A stretch of DNA of 64,000 bases from Agapetus fuscipes. Lineage: Eukaryota; Arthropoda; Insecta; Trichoptera; Glossosomatidae. Positions 30,261 to 40,740 of the stretch are shown piece after piece. The stretch lies in NCBI GenBank assembly GCA_951799405.1, contig OX637332.1, positions 11,847,001 through 11,911,000 of the forward strand, given 5' to 3'. A program made the translations under genes and the position numbers. The notes beneath the pieces are model-generated. The model searched no databases, had not been told where the DNA came from, and was given only the letters and a program-made list of their open reading frames with translations. The first letter of the stretch is position 1, and each line of letters begins with the position of its first letter.

Positions 30261-33200
30261 GTACGTATCTATAATCTAAGTTGCAAAGATATATTAACAT
30301 TTAAGGATCATATCAAATGCATGCCCACAAACAAACACGTGTAGTTCGCGCTTACAAATGCTGAATGTGTATCTACAAATAAAATCCAAACCTCAAATGA
30401 ACATAAATCCTGCAACTTTTGCCGACCTTCCCTGACACAGGGGTGGCATTGGCAAAGTGATTTTTTTTACAGTATGAGTGTTCAGCCTCATACCAACCTA
30501 TAAGTCAAGGAATACAAAAAATGTGTCAAGTTAAAAAGTCCAATTTAAATGCGTCAAGTCCAAGTACAGGGATTCTTAACCAATTTGGAGTAGCATTTTA
30601 ACTAGATCTTCGTAATCAAAAATCAAATTATGTGTCCCTTGTATGAATCTGTAAAATTATGTCATGGATATTTTAATGTTTAAAAAGTGTTTTCTTTGTC
30701 GTTGAAACTCTAGTAAGGGTAGGTCTAGGAATTTTGGTGAAATCCAATATGAGCAAAAATATGACCTATTACAGTACATATAAAATTTTCATAAATGGTT
30801 TTGCAATATCATTCTCTCTTTTTTAATTCATGTATTAATTTAAAGTAATGAAAAGCAATGAACCAAATTATTTTGGTAAAATCCTGTCTTACCAAAATAC
30901 CAATTCGGTCCATGTGCTTATACATTCCGCATATGTACCTACTCACAAAATAAAAACACAAATCCTTAATGACCATTGAACGAAAGCAAACTCTTGCCGC
31001 CCTTCCCTGAAACAGACATGGCAGGCAAGAGGGGCATGCTTTAAAGAAAAGCAAAATGAAGAAAAATTCTGTTTAGTTGATAACTTATTTATGTTTATTA
31101 GATATTACTTTATGAAAAAATGAACTTAAAAAATAAGTGATTGGTATAAATTTGTACACACAATAAATGTATTGTAATTTGTTGTGAGTAGCACTCAACT
31201 CTCATTTATTCCGTGGCCCTTCACCCAAAACTGGTATGGCTTGTATTTGAGTAATTAATTTCTGTGTAGGACATGGCTAGGTTAATTGGGTTCAATTTTA
31301 CTTCACTCCTACTGCATAGTTTGTCCAATCTATCCTGCTCAAATATGTGAATCAATTTAAGTAAATACTTGAACAAACTTTCATACTTGAATGTAGGTAC
31401 TTAAATACTGAAATTTACAATGATTTTAGAGGGTGCCTTAATACTCAAATGTTCTGAAATATTTAAATTTACCTTCTTATTCGAATGTATCTAACAACTT
31501 AAATGTACAGTAGAGCATCGATTATCCTAACTAATTTGTTGACAAGGGTGTCAATAAAATTGATTTGCTTGAATAACCAAACTAAATAGTTCAAAATATT
31601 TTTATTTTTTTCTAAAACGTAGTTTTATTTTCACAATAATATTTTATACCTCAAGTACTTTCGACCTTCAATACTCAGGTCATTATCAAGAGTGATCACT
31701 CTGAGAAAAAAAAAATCTTTTAAGTAAAATGAATTTTCACTGTGTGAATACACAAACCCTACAGAATCTAAATAGTTCAATATACATAAGATATGTTTTT
31801 AAACGAAACATATTTGTTACAAATATGAATAAGTTAGATTAAACCGCTAATTTTATAAACATGTATATTAGTCAACGACGTTACCATGTTGAAAGCACCG
31901 GTTCCCATAGATCACCGAAGTTAAGCAACATTGGGTGCAGATGGTACTTGGATGGGTTACCGCTCAGATACACCGCGTGTCGTTGGCATCTTGGACCGGT
32001 CCGTAGTCCAGTGGCAACTTTTCGGCCTCGTAAAATGGAAGGTTGTGGATTCGGATACCGGCGGAGCACAAAAATGTACCATTTATATTTCCAAATGTGC
32101 TCTTCGCTGGGTTGAAAAATTCATAAACCTTTACCAAAGACCGGTCACTGAAAGGTCCATCCAACCTTACAACAACTGGGTCTTGCTTGAGAATTGGCGC
32201 TTTCTACAGCGACAACCAAGCTCGCAGAGGGCTCTTGAGGTGTGATACATACAAAAACAGCGCTCACCAAATAAATCATCCTAATATTATTAGTATTATA
32301 AATAGATATGCTGCGGGGGAAAAGTCATGTCGAGCTATCAATGTTCAAATAATCAACGCTCTACTGTACTTTAATTTGAATGTGCCAAAATACTTTAGGT
32401 AATCTACCTTCATACTTGAGTGTACCGGAGTACTCAAATCTACTGAAAAATTCAATTGTAAATCATTAAACTTAACGGAGGCCATTACTACCAATCGTAA
32501 TCTAATGCTTAATGCTTTGGACACGTAATTAATAGGTAGGAGTTTCAGTTATATTCACAGGAGTACAGTGCTCATCACCCAAATTTTGTTATTATTATCT
32601 GATTTTATTTATTTTGTTTTAGCTGGAGACTATAAGAGCTTTGCTTAAGAAAGAGTTAGATTTGCCAATCGTGGAAGTCATGGACAAGAATGCAAAACTT
32701 GAAGGCGGCGACGTCCTTTTCACGGGTGAGTAATTCCCTCAAGCATTGCAGCTTAGATTATAGATCAGGCATTTGCTTGCAACTACACCTATTGAAAAGC
32801 TTTCTTGGAAGATTTATTATAGTTTGTCCTTTTCGTTTGACGGGCCCTATGTTTAAACTGTGTCAAGGTTTTCCATTCCGGATGCAAAGGCAGACAACTA
32901 ATTGCCCTCGAGACTTTGGAAATCCACAAACACAAAAATTTAAATTCTTATAGTTTGATCAATGTTAAAATTCCTACCGCTTCACCTTTGTTGTTACTTA
33001 ATTGTACCTCTTTGTCGTAACACATCCTTCTCATTTTTCTACAGTTTTTGTCTTGTCAATTTTGTAACAGTGTACTCTTGAAAATGACGCAAGCAAGTCG
33101 AAAGTACTTGAGGTGAAATAAATACTCAATTTGTGAAAATAAAACTCGGTGTTTTAAAAGTTTTTATAATTCCCTACATTTAAAGTAGGTTTATTGCTAA

Positions 33201-36200
33201 AATAAAGCTATTTTTTGTTTAACGTAGTTTATTTTCACAATCTAATCTAATCTAATCTAAGCTGCAAAGATATATATCATTTAAGTTTTATATTAAATGC
33301 ATTCCCACAAGCAGATATGTATAATTTCGCGCTAACACATGCCGCATGTGGACCTACAATATAAAAACCCAATCTCAAATGAACATAAGCCTTGCAACTC
33401 TTGCCGTCCTTCCCTGAAACAGAGGTGACATTGGCAAAGTGAACCAATTTTTACATTATGGGTGGTCAGCCGCATAACAACCTATAAGTCAAGGAACACC
33501 TATAAGTCAAGGAACACAGTTTCACAATAATATTTAATATCTCGAGTACTTTCGACCTTCAATATTCAGGCCATTATCAAGAGTGATGTATAAAAAATTA
33601 AAATTATTAAGAACAAACCATAGATCAAAATTATATAAATTCAAATAAATAGGTAGGTATAGGTACAATAAATATGAACTTAATTAAAATTAAATACAAC
33701 AGTCAAAAATTAAAAGGAAGAAAACATAAAATAATATATAATAATTACAATAAATTAATTCAAACATCCGAGGATCAAAAAAATAAATAAAATAAAATAA
33801 AATATTTAAAGCACAAATAAAATTATTGAGTCAACACAAAAAGACAAATAACAATAATAACAACAAAATGACAAAGAATAAAACCAAAATAAAGAGGATT
33901 GGGTTATGGCGGATTGCGGAGAGGAGCAATGAGCAGGGGGAAGCTAGAGGGATTTGAATATTTACAATAGGGCCATTCTGCTTACATTTATGAATTTCAA
34001 TTGTTTCTAGGGCATTTAGTTGCCTGTATTTACATTCCGAGTGCAGAACCCTTACATCGTCAATGCCAAAGGTATGGTCATTTTCGATNNNNNNNNNNNN
34101 NNNNNNNNNNNNNNNNNNNNNNNNNNNNNNNNNNNNNNNNNNNNNNNNNNNNNNNNNNNNNNNNNNNNNNNNNNNNNNNNNNNNNNNNNNNNNNNNNNNN
34201 NNNNNNNNNNNNNNNNNNNNNNNNNNNNNNNNNNNNNNNNNNNNNNNNNNNNNNNNNNNNNNNNNNNNNNNNNNNNNNNNNNNNNNNNGAAATGTAAATT
34301 TATTATTGGTTATAGTCATAGTCAAATCCAAAATGGAGATGTTGGAGTTGGAGGATGGAGAAGGTTACTATACCTTGGAAATGTTAATGATAAAATTAAA
34401 TATTTCACAAACAATACATTTCATAGTGCCTACTACACTAATAAAAACCTAGGCAAAATGATTTACAACCACAAGGATAGTAGCAGCAACATGGATGGTG
34501 GCGGAGTTTACAGTATTTCGTGTGCAGACTGCGACTCTGTGTATGTTGGACAGACCTCAAGATCAATTAATGTAAGATTCAAGGAGCACAATAGGGCATT
34601 TAGAGGTCTGTCTGCATATTCCGAAATGGCGGATCATTGCATCGAAAATGACCATACCTTTGGCATTGACAATGTAAGGGTTCTGCACTCGGAATGTAAA
34701 TACAGGCAACTAAATGCCCTAGAAACAATTGAAATTCATAAATGTAAGCAGAATGGCCCTATTGTAAATATTCAAATCCCTCTAGCTTCCCCCCTGCTCA
34801 TTGCTCCTCTCCGCAATCCGCCATAACCCAATCCTCTTTATTTTGGTTTTATTCTTGTCATTTTGTTGTTATTATTGTTATTTGTCTTTTGTGTTGACTC
34901 AATAATTTTATTTGTGCTTTAAATATTTTATTTTATTTTATTTATTTTTTTTGACCCTCGGATGTTTGAATTAATTTATTGTAATTATTATATATTATTT
35001 TTATGTTTTCTTCCTTTTAATTTTGACTGTTGTATTTAATTTTAATTAAGTTCATATTTATTGTACCTATACCTACCTATTTATTTGAATTTATATAATT
35101 TTGATCTATGGTTTGTTCTTAATAATTTTAATTTTTTATACATCACTCTTGATAATGGCCTGAATATTGAAGGTCGAAAGTACTCGAGATATTAAATATT
35201 ATTGTGAAAATAAACTACGTTAAACAAAAAATAGCTTTATTTTAAAAAAAATGAATTTTCACTGTGTGAATACACAAACCCTACAAAATCTAGGTTTATT
35301 GCAGTTACACTGCAAATATTCATGTAAAAAGTTTACTTGACATATTTTTAACTGTGAATTATACTTCTGCTATCTGCATTTATGAATTATCGTTATGTGA
35401 GTAAATGCAGTTAATACTTGAAGCATTTGATAATAAAAAATATTTGAACCAGCTGAAGTTAAAAAAATATAAATGAAAGAGAATATGTTTTAAATGAAGG
35501 CTATTTGTTATTTAAAATAAAATTATTTTGTTCTAAAACGTAGTTTAATTTTCACAATAATATTTTATATCTCGAGCACTTTCGACCTTCAATACTCAGG
35601 TCATTATCAAGAGTGATGTGGTCAAAAGTGCTCGAGATATAAAATATTATTGTGAAAATTAAACTATGTTTAAAAAAAAAAAAAAAAAAAAAAGAATTTT
35701 CACTGTAAATACACAAACCCTACAAAAGCTATTTATTATAATTATTGAAATTTTATGTGATTTTTGTACTGATAAAAAATAAAAACTACATGTGATAGAT
35801 TGCGGCGAGTATATATTAAATTCGACGACCGGTTTTGCAAACAATCCGTTTGCATTTTCAGGTGGCTAAATGGTTCAGATATGGAATCAATTGTTTATTT
35901 GTTTATCTAAATTCAAAACAAAGTTTTAGAATAATTTTTGTCAATTATTATCAATTCAAACAATTTTGATAATCTGCGTAGGATATACAATGAAATAGAT
36001 TAAAAAAGTGCATTTTATTAAACTTAATAATAATATATTTTATATTACCAAACGTTTATAATAAATCATAGCACTATCTAATGTGCCTCTACAACTATTG
36101 TAGAAAATCCACAATTAAAAATTCTGATTTTTTTAATGATTAAAAAATGAGCAATGTTTTGAAATGGAATAATGTGGCTACCTCTATTGACTTTAATAAG

Positions 36201-39200
36201 TATGGTTTATGATTTATGTGAAACACTTGAACATACTTTTGTTCTTTGTTATTTACCTTCACACTAGTCTTCAATGTTTACAGCTGCAAATAAAATCAAG
36301 GGTTTATTTTTAGAAACCATTAGTCAGTGATCAACACTAGTGAAAATAGGTTTACAGTTTTCAGTAGACCAAGCCATCTGGTCTATGCTTAAAATACTCT
36401 GAATATACACAGGATCCCATGCTTAGATCATTTTTAATGCTAAATCTGCATTTCAAAAAAACTCTATTCAAAACATGTAATTGTGTAATGCTTGTTTCAT
36501 TTGTATTTAAGAAGGCTGAAATGCTTATTTAAAATATCACTAGTATTTGTCATCAAAATCAAGAAGCATTTAGAGGAATTCTATTTTTGTAAATGTAGTT
36601 TATACATTTAAAATGAATTAGCAAATTGAAAATCAAACCTGATCACATATTTTCTCCATTTGAAAGCCAAACCACCCACGTTTTGTTTGAAAATACAGAT
36701 AAAACCATTTTATCTTTGAATGTTTTATCTTATGATGTACCTATTTTGTTCATTGTTGATTGAAGCCTTTTAGAGCCTTTGCCTCAGTGAGTCTTTTAAT
36801 TATTGATTACTAGAAAGTTTACCAGGTTTCCTTGTAAAATTTTTATTGCGAGGTTTCTGTATCTATAATCTCTATAATCTAAGTTGCAGAGATATATTAA
36901 CATTTAAGGCTCTCAATTGCATGCCTGCAATTGAGCCTACAAATGCTGAATGTGTACTTACAAATAAAATCCAAACCTCAAATGAACATAAGCCCTACAA
37001 CTTTTGCCGACTTTCCCTGACACAGGGGTGACATTGGCAAAGTGAACCATTTTTTACAGTATGGGTGGTCAGCCTTATACCAACCTATAAGTCAAGGAAT
37101 CTCTTCTATAATCCCAACTTCGCTCCCAGCATTTTTTTTTGCTGGATCAATTTACCCCAAAAACAAAGTAAGGGACCAGTGTAAGTGATTCAAGCAGCTT
37201 CAATGAGGATCCTTCACAGTCTTGCATAATAGAAAATATTCTTGCAGCAGTGTGTTGATGCCTAGGGTCATATCTTGAATTATAAGGTCTGCATGTGGTT
37301 TGGCATAGGCAATATTGTACCGTCACCCGGCCGAGTTGCTAGGCAAAAGGCATACAAATATTTTGTCATCGGTTTTTTGGAACGGCAGTCTCATACATTA
37401 CTGACGTTTGCTCGCCGAGAAAAAAGTCCCAAATTCTTCAAAAATGTTTGGACTTTATATTAATCTGCACAAAAATGTTCCACAATTTTTCAAATCTTAG
37501 ACCTGCTTAAAAAAAATTTAACGCTCCTTGTGTATTTTGTATCTTGGTTTTATTATCAGATAGTCAATATTGTTTATTATCAAAACACTGTTTTTATTGT
37601 TTTCAGGTAAAGAGTTTTTCATAGGACTGTCAGAAGGCAGTAATGAATCCGGAGCTAGAGCTGTTGCAGAAGCATTCCCTGAATATCCCTGCACTCCTAT
37701 CAAGGTATCGAATAAAGTATATTATGTACTACTTAAAGAATAAAGGATATCTTGGACCATCATTTGAATAAAGCCATCGCTGAAATTACTGCCAACCGCT
37801 CACGAGTGTGCAATATGATTAGTCAAATTTATTCAATGATTTCACAAAAGATTTGATTCAACCCATGCAAACTGCCTATCACGCTGCCTTAGTTCTTGTT
37901 TATCGTATACGCCATTGAGAAAATTTTACATGAGCGATGTTTGCATGTGTACTGGACCAATGTGTCTTATGAAAACAAGAAATTTATTTAAAAAATATTT
38001 AAAAGAACTCTCACATTATCGAGTTTTACGGTTTTTCTTAGCTCAGATTGTGTAGAATTTGATTCATAAGACAACTGCATGAAAAAGTCATAGTTCACAA
38101 GATTGGCGTATACGATAAACAAGAACTAGGGGAGCGATCAGGCAAAGTAAATGGTAACACAAGAAGTCATATTTTTTCTCTCTTTGCCATAGGGAAGATT
38201 TTAAATAAGCATTTTGTGACCACAGATTTGAACTCTGTACTCCGAGCATAAAACATTGCGTAAATACTCAACAATAGCGTAAACATCAAATATATCTTAG
38301 ATACAGCAGCACCTCTAGTGAGTATTTATAATTTTTCCCGATAAAGTATTTTGAAACTCATTTATTGTTTTGGTATGTATTTTCTGGTCTAGGTGAGGGC
38401 ATAGACCTCGTAAATGATGAACGCTGAACGAGGAACACGAACGCTGGTCAAATATGAAATAATTTTAATTTATTAGTAATTAAATGAAGTTTTTATTACG
38501 AAAAAAATATTATTTTAAAAACATTCATATTTATAATTAAGGAGAAATGTTGAATGCAATTTTTTTTTTTTGAGTTAAGTGTAGGTATGTGGACTATTTT
38601 GTAATCATTATTGCTATTCAGTGCTCAGTTGTAGGAGTGGCAATTTCTGTTATGCCACTTGTATTATGTTCTTTCACACCACATAGGTGGCCTCATGTAT
38701 TAGAGCTATTTCCTGCACTGCATAATGAATTTGACCTTGAACTCGATACCTATGTGTTCAGGTCTATGATATAATATATTTAAGTATAGAGCCAAGCTAT
38801 ACTTATTTTTATAGAAAAAATGTCAATAAACTAGAATAAACTAAATGAAGTGATTGAAATTGCTGCAACAATAAAAACTTGAATAGGATGGAAATTAGTT
38901 TTTGAGGCTCAATCATAAGTCATAGAGGTGCGCAAAATATTAATGAACAAATACTTAAATAAATGTCCACATTTTGAAAGACCAATCAAGCCCATCAGAT
39001 TGCTTTCTTATCTCTATATAAAAGGAGGTATTAATTTTTATGAAACAAAAAATCCAAGGATAAATGTATAACAGGTGTTTATTACCTAAACTGGTTTTTT
39101 TCATTACATTTATCACATATTAGCGTACATACACAATTTTTTTCTTCTTCTCTAAGTGCCATCACTCTGCAAAGATTGGCAATCATCATTATTATTTCCA

Positions 39201-40294
39201 CATTGTTGACTGCGGCCCTCTACAGCAATGTGTTGCTACTTCCAAATCACCTTCGTAAACTGCGCAGCCAAGAGATCTTCTCTAATCTGGCCCTGAAGTC
39301 TCACTGGGCGTCGGTATATCTTACCGTATCCATTTGGAGACAGAAGGTAATAAAAAATGGTGACGTGTAATCAGCTGATCAATGTACAAAAGATCTTCTG
39401 ACGCTCTTTGAGAATTCAGGATCTGGTCCACTTGGTTCTGATGCCTATCCCTGAAATATCACTTGCATATAGTTTTAGTGAAAAAAAAATTACCTTGCAA
39501 TCATAGGTGGGAGGTTCACGTCGGCTGAAAGGCTGTGTATCGATGGGCGGGCCTGACTTGCTCTGTGTGGGAGCCAGTGAAGAGGCCCAGCAGGTGCTGC
39601 GCCGCATGGAAAGAGAAGCCACATACTCCTACCAGACTCTCACCCTGCCCGAGGATCAGGCTGCCAACTGTCTCTATGTCAACTGCACCCTCATACACAG
39701 AGCCATCGAGGAAATACCCGAATCCTTCAAGGTACACTCTCTCTTAAGATAAACAGTTTTTAAATTCTAAATTTCTGCTAGTGGAACCTTGGCCTTCTAC
39801 AGGTTTTCTTGTTCAAGACTCATCCATTGAATTGCAATAGCGTTTAATTTATAATTAGTTGAATTTGCATGCGTCTTTAGTTGATATCAAGTAGGAGTCA
39901 GCTTACAATAAGTCAGATTTTCACTACTCTTACTTAAATCCCCTTTTTTTAATACATCAGTTTTTTTTTTCAGTAGAATGGTTGGCATACCAGTCACCTT
40001 TTTTTTACTTAATTAAGATTTTGGCAGGCGGCATGAATTTGCATTTAAAACTTTAGACTGCAGCGTAAAAAATTATAGTTTTACTTGCTTATCATTTCAT
40101 TTATACGCCATATCTATGAAAAGATTAATTATCTGAATGTAACAGTAGAAATGTGTCTTTGTTTTCAGGTATTTTGTGAGAAAGTTGACTTTGCCAGGCG
40201 ATCCGTGTGCTACTCTGAACTCTCCAAGATTTCTTCTGGCCTCACGTCTTGCTGTTTACTTATCAAACGTTCCAAGTACATGAAGAACATCTAA
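30009..40294 (+). CDS. DDAH: Dimethylarginine dimethylaminohydrolase (5 exons)
   Basis: Hydrolyses asymmetric dimethylarginine to citrulline and dimethylamine, relieving inhibition of nitric oxide synthase; cytosolic. Exons 30009-30260, 32623-32725, 37607-37704, 39507-39731 and 40169-40294 join in frame to 267 residues, close to the 285 of human DDAH1. Conserved blocks: ELPADEDQP, VDDVAVVCNGTALITKPG, LEGGDVLFTGKEFFIGLS, SMGGPDLLCVG, YQTLTLPEDQAANCLYVN and the C-terminal GLTSCCLLI with the nucleophilic cysteine (C254 or C255). The segment aligned with the human GLHLKSFCSM region reads SRRLKGCVSM, so arginine 157 sits where the catalytic histidine is expected. The frame is otherwise intact and splice sites are good, so the gene is probably expressed; whether it is an active hydrolase is uncertain. 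Confidence 0.92.
30268..30512 (-). repeat. LINE-tail repeat 7 bp after DDAH exon 1
   Basis: Minus-strand copy starting TATAATCTAAGTTGCAAAGA almost immediately after the exon 1 donor. Ends AACCTATAAGTCAAGGAAT. Confidence 0.85.
30900..31022 (-). repeat. LINE-tail repeat, degenerate
   Basis: Partial match: CCGCATATGTACCTACTCAC and CTTGCCGCCCTTCCCTGAAA remain; both ends are lost. Confidence 0.5.
31023..31604. other. DDAH intron 1, unassigned part
   Basis: AT-rich, no coding frame or clear repeat. Confidence 0.4.
31605..31775 (-). repeat. Penelope-like terminal fragments
   Basis: Minus-strand TTTTATTTTCACAATAATA and CTCAAGTACTTTCGACCTTC, then AATTTTCACTGTGTGAATAC. Same words as the borders of the inverted Penelope-like arms near 33.5 and 35.2 kb. 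Confidence 0.65.
31871..31989 (+). rRNA. 5S rRNA-like sequence
   Basis: 119 bases matching arthropod 5S rRNA throughout: GATCACCGAAGTTAAGCAAC (box A region) and GGTACTTGGATGGGTTACCG (box C region). The ends GTCAACGAC and GTCGTTGGC pair over nine positions, so helix I is intact. No run of four or more T follows, so a polymerase III terminator is missing; instead a tRNA-like SINE begins at once. It may be a dispersed 5S copy, a pseudogene, or the 5' head of a 5S-tRNA chimeric SINE. Confidence 0.75.
31990..32300 (+). mobile_element. tRNA-derived SINE (type A)
   Basis: Head GGACCGGTCCGTAGTCCAGT with B-box region GATTCGGATACCGG, body as at 6824 and 7440, and tail CCTAATATTATTAGTATTAT. It abuts the 5S-like sequence with no spacer. 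Confidence 0.85.
32623..32725 (+). CDS. DDAH: DDAH exon 2
   Basis: 34 codons plus one base, acceptor TTTTAG, donor GTGAGT. Encodes LETIRALLKKELDL and NAKLEGGDVLFT, with a conserved active-site acidic residue. Confidence 0.92.
32726..33075. other. DDAH intron 2, start
   Basis: AT-rich, no feature apart from a short TTGCAGCTTAGATTATAG that resembles the 3' end of a LINE tail. Confidence 0.4.
33076..33197 (+). repeat. Penelope-like terminal fragment
   Basis: GTCGAAAGTACTTGAGGTGA then AATAAATACTCAATTTGTGA and GAAAATAAAACTCGGTG; nearly the same as 1680-1740. Confidence 0.65.
33241..33519 (-). repeat. LINE-tail repeat inside Penelope-like arm
   Basis: Flanked by the 8-bp duplication TTTCACAA (33233-33240 and 33520-33527). 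Its 5' border carries a second copy of CCTATAAGTCAAGGAAC. Removing the insert and one duplication restores the sequence seen in the right arm. Confidence 0.9.
33925..34088 (-). pseudogene. Penelope-like protein C-terminus, left arm
   Basis: Encodes IENDHTFGIDDVRVLHSECK and KCKQNGPIVNIQIPLASP on the minus strand, matching the right arm. A run of five G here against six C in the right arm shifts the frame at the end, so the last dozen residues differ. Confidence 0.8.
34089..34288. other. Assembly gap (200 N)
   Basis: Exactly 200 unknown bases, in the centre of the inverted Penelope-like arms. The true length is unknown, and the inverted structure is a likely reason for the failure to assemble. 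Confidence 1.
34289..34826 (+). pseudogene. Penelope-like protein, GIY-YIG endonuclease end
   Basis: Frame open from the gap to TAA at 34824. It holds the GIY-YIG domain: GVYSISCADCDSVYVGQTSR (GIY as GVY, YIG as YVG, with a CxxC between), then the conserved RFKEHNRAF and ALETIEIHK. The reverse transcriptase part would lie upstream in or beyond the gap. Presence of this nuclease separates it from ordinary LINEs. Confidence 0.88.
35526..35690. repeat. Penelope-like ends as a palindrome
   Basis: Inverted arms of about 50 bp (AAAACGTAGTTTAATTTTCA .. CTCGAGCACTTTCGACC and complement) around a loop of about 35 bp. Two oppositely oriented element ends are joined. An A run of about 20 follows. Confidence 0.75.
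35731..36856. other. DDAH intron 2, unassigned part
   Basis: AT-rich, no coding frame or clear repeat recognised. Confidence 0.45.
36857..37101 (-). repeat. LINE-tail repeat copy
   Basis: Minus-strand copy with a short deletion around CATGCCTGCAATTGAGCC. Ends AACCTATAAGTCAAGGAATC. Confidence 0.85.
37320..37445 (+). repeat. Dispersed noncoding repeat
   Basis: CGGCCGAGTTGCTAGGCAAA .. CTCGCCGAGAAAAAAG resembles 24630-24745. Two copies in the window suggest a repeat family; type unknown. Confidence 0.4.
37607..37704 (+). CDS. DDAH: DDAH exon 3
   Basis: Acceptor TTTCAG, donor GTATCG. Completes the split glycine codon, then KEFFIGLSEGSNESGARAVA and PEYPCTPIK. Confidence 0.92.
37872..38145. mobile_element. 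MITE with about 42-bp inverted ends
   Basis: TGCCTATCACGCTGCC and TAGTTCTTGTTTATCGTATA at the left are mirrored by TATACGATAAACAAGAACTA and GGAGCGATCAGGCA at the right. About 274 bp, noncoding. Confidence 0.8.
38146..39156. other. DDAH intron 3, unassigned part
   Basis: AT-rich, no conserved frame. A 61-residue frame at 38589 has no recognisable domain. Confidence 0.4.
39157..39346 (+). other. Exon-like segment in DDAH intron 3
   Basis: 190 bases, clearly more GC-rich than the intron, with a good acceptor (TTCTTCTTCTCTAAG) and donor (CAGAAGGTAATA). One frame is open through it: a hydrophobic stretch (AIIIIISTLLTAALYSNVLL) followed by a basic part (PNHLRKLRSQEIF). 190 is not a multiple of three, so inclusion in DDAH would shift the frame. 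It is not part of any known DDAH. It may be an alternative exon, an exon of a nested gene or a captured fragment. Confidence 0.35.
39507..39731 (+). CDS. DDAH: DDAH exon 4
   Basis: 75 codons, phase 0. Begins VGGSRRLKGCVSMGGPDLL; codon CGG at 39522-39524 gives arginine where the catalytic histidine is expected. Continues with EREATYSYQTLTLPEDQAAN. Confidence 0.92.
40169..40294 (+). CDS. DDAH: DDAH exon 5
   Basis: Acceptor TTTTCAG, stop TAA at 40292. Carries GLTSCCLLIKR with the active-site cysteine. Confidence 0.92.
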   Translation, partial: VFCEKVDFARRSVCYSELSKISSGLTSCCLLIKRSKYMKNI

Positions 40295-40375
40295 GGAAAT
40301 CAAACAATCTGTTACTACTTTGCATGAAGAAATTATAAATCCGATGTTAAATTAAAGCTTAGGCTAACACTAACC

Positions 40376-40381
40376 AATAAA
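40376..40381 (+). promoter_or_regulatory. Possible DDAH polyadenylation signal
   Basis: AATAAA 82 bases after the stop codon. Confidence 0.55.
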
Positions 40382-40740
40382 CTAGGCTTTACTTCACTGT
40401 GGTAAAATTCATATTCAAAAAGACCCTATTTCAAAGGTCAAAAGAGTTTTATTTTTTTAAAAGCTGGATACATAATTCTGTCTATAAACAATAATCCAGC
40501 TACTAAAAAATATCTGATATTAACATGAACAATTCAACAATTGTTCACATTAATTTTGCACACTTAATAACAACAATTTTGCATTGTCTGTACAAATCTA
40601 TTTTTTTTATACCTAATGCTTATGGTTTATAGACTATTCTTGAAAGGAATCAATTAAGATTTTCTGTATAGCAAAGCAAATTCAATAAATACATCTCAAA
40701 GCAACTAACTGATGTTTTTAGGTATTTAATTATGACACAT

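Larger units (their letters stand above)
33198..35246. mobile_element. Penelope-like element, inverted arms around a gap
   Basis: The left arm (33198-34088, minus) and the right arm (about 34629-35246, plus) are inverted copies of the same 3' region, including the end of the protein, the UTR and the ends GTGAAAATAAACTACGTTAA. The middle is unknown because of the N run. The protein fragment carries a GIY-YIG endonuclease, the signature of Penelope-like retroelements. A LINE-tail copy interrupts the left arm. Confidence 0.88.

Noticed and set aside
33831..34331. A single protein running through the N run
   Set aside because: The frame is open only because N codons are not stops; the two sides belong to inverted copies.
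38589..38774. A small gene in DDAH intron 3
   Set aside because: No splice support, no domain, and composition like the surrounding intron.
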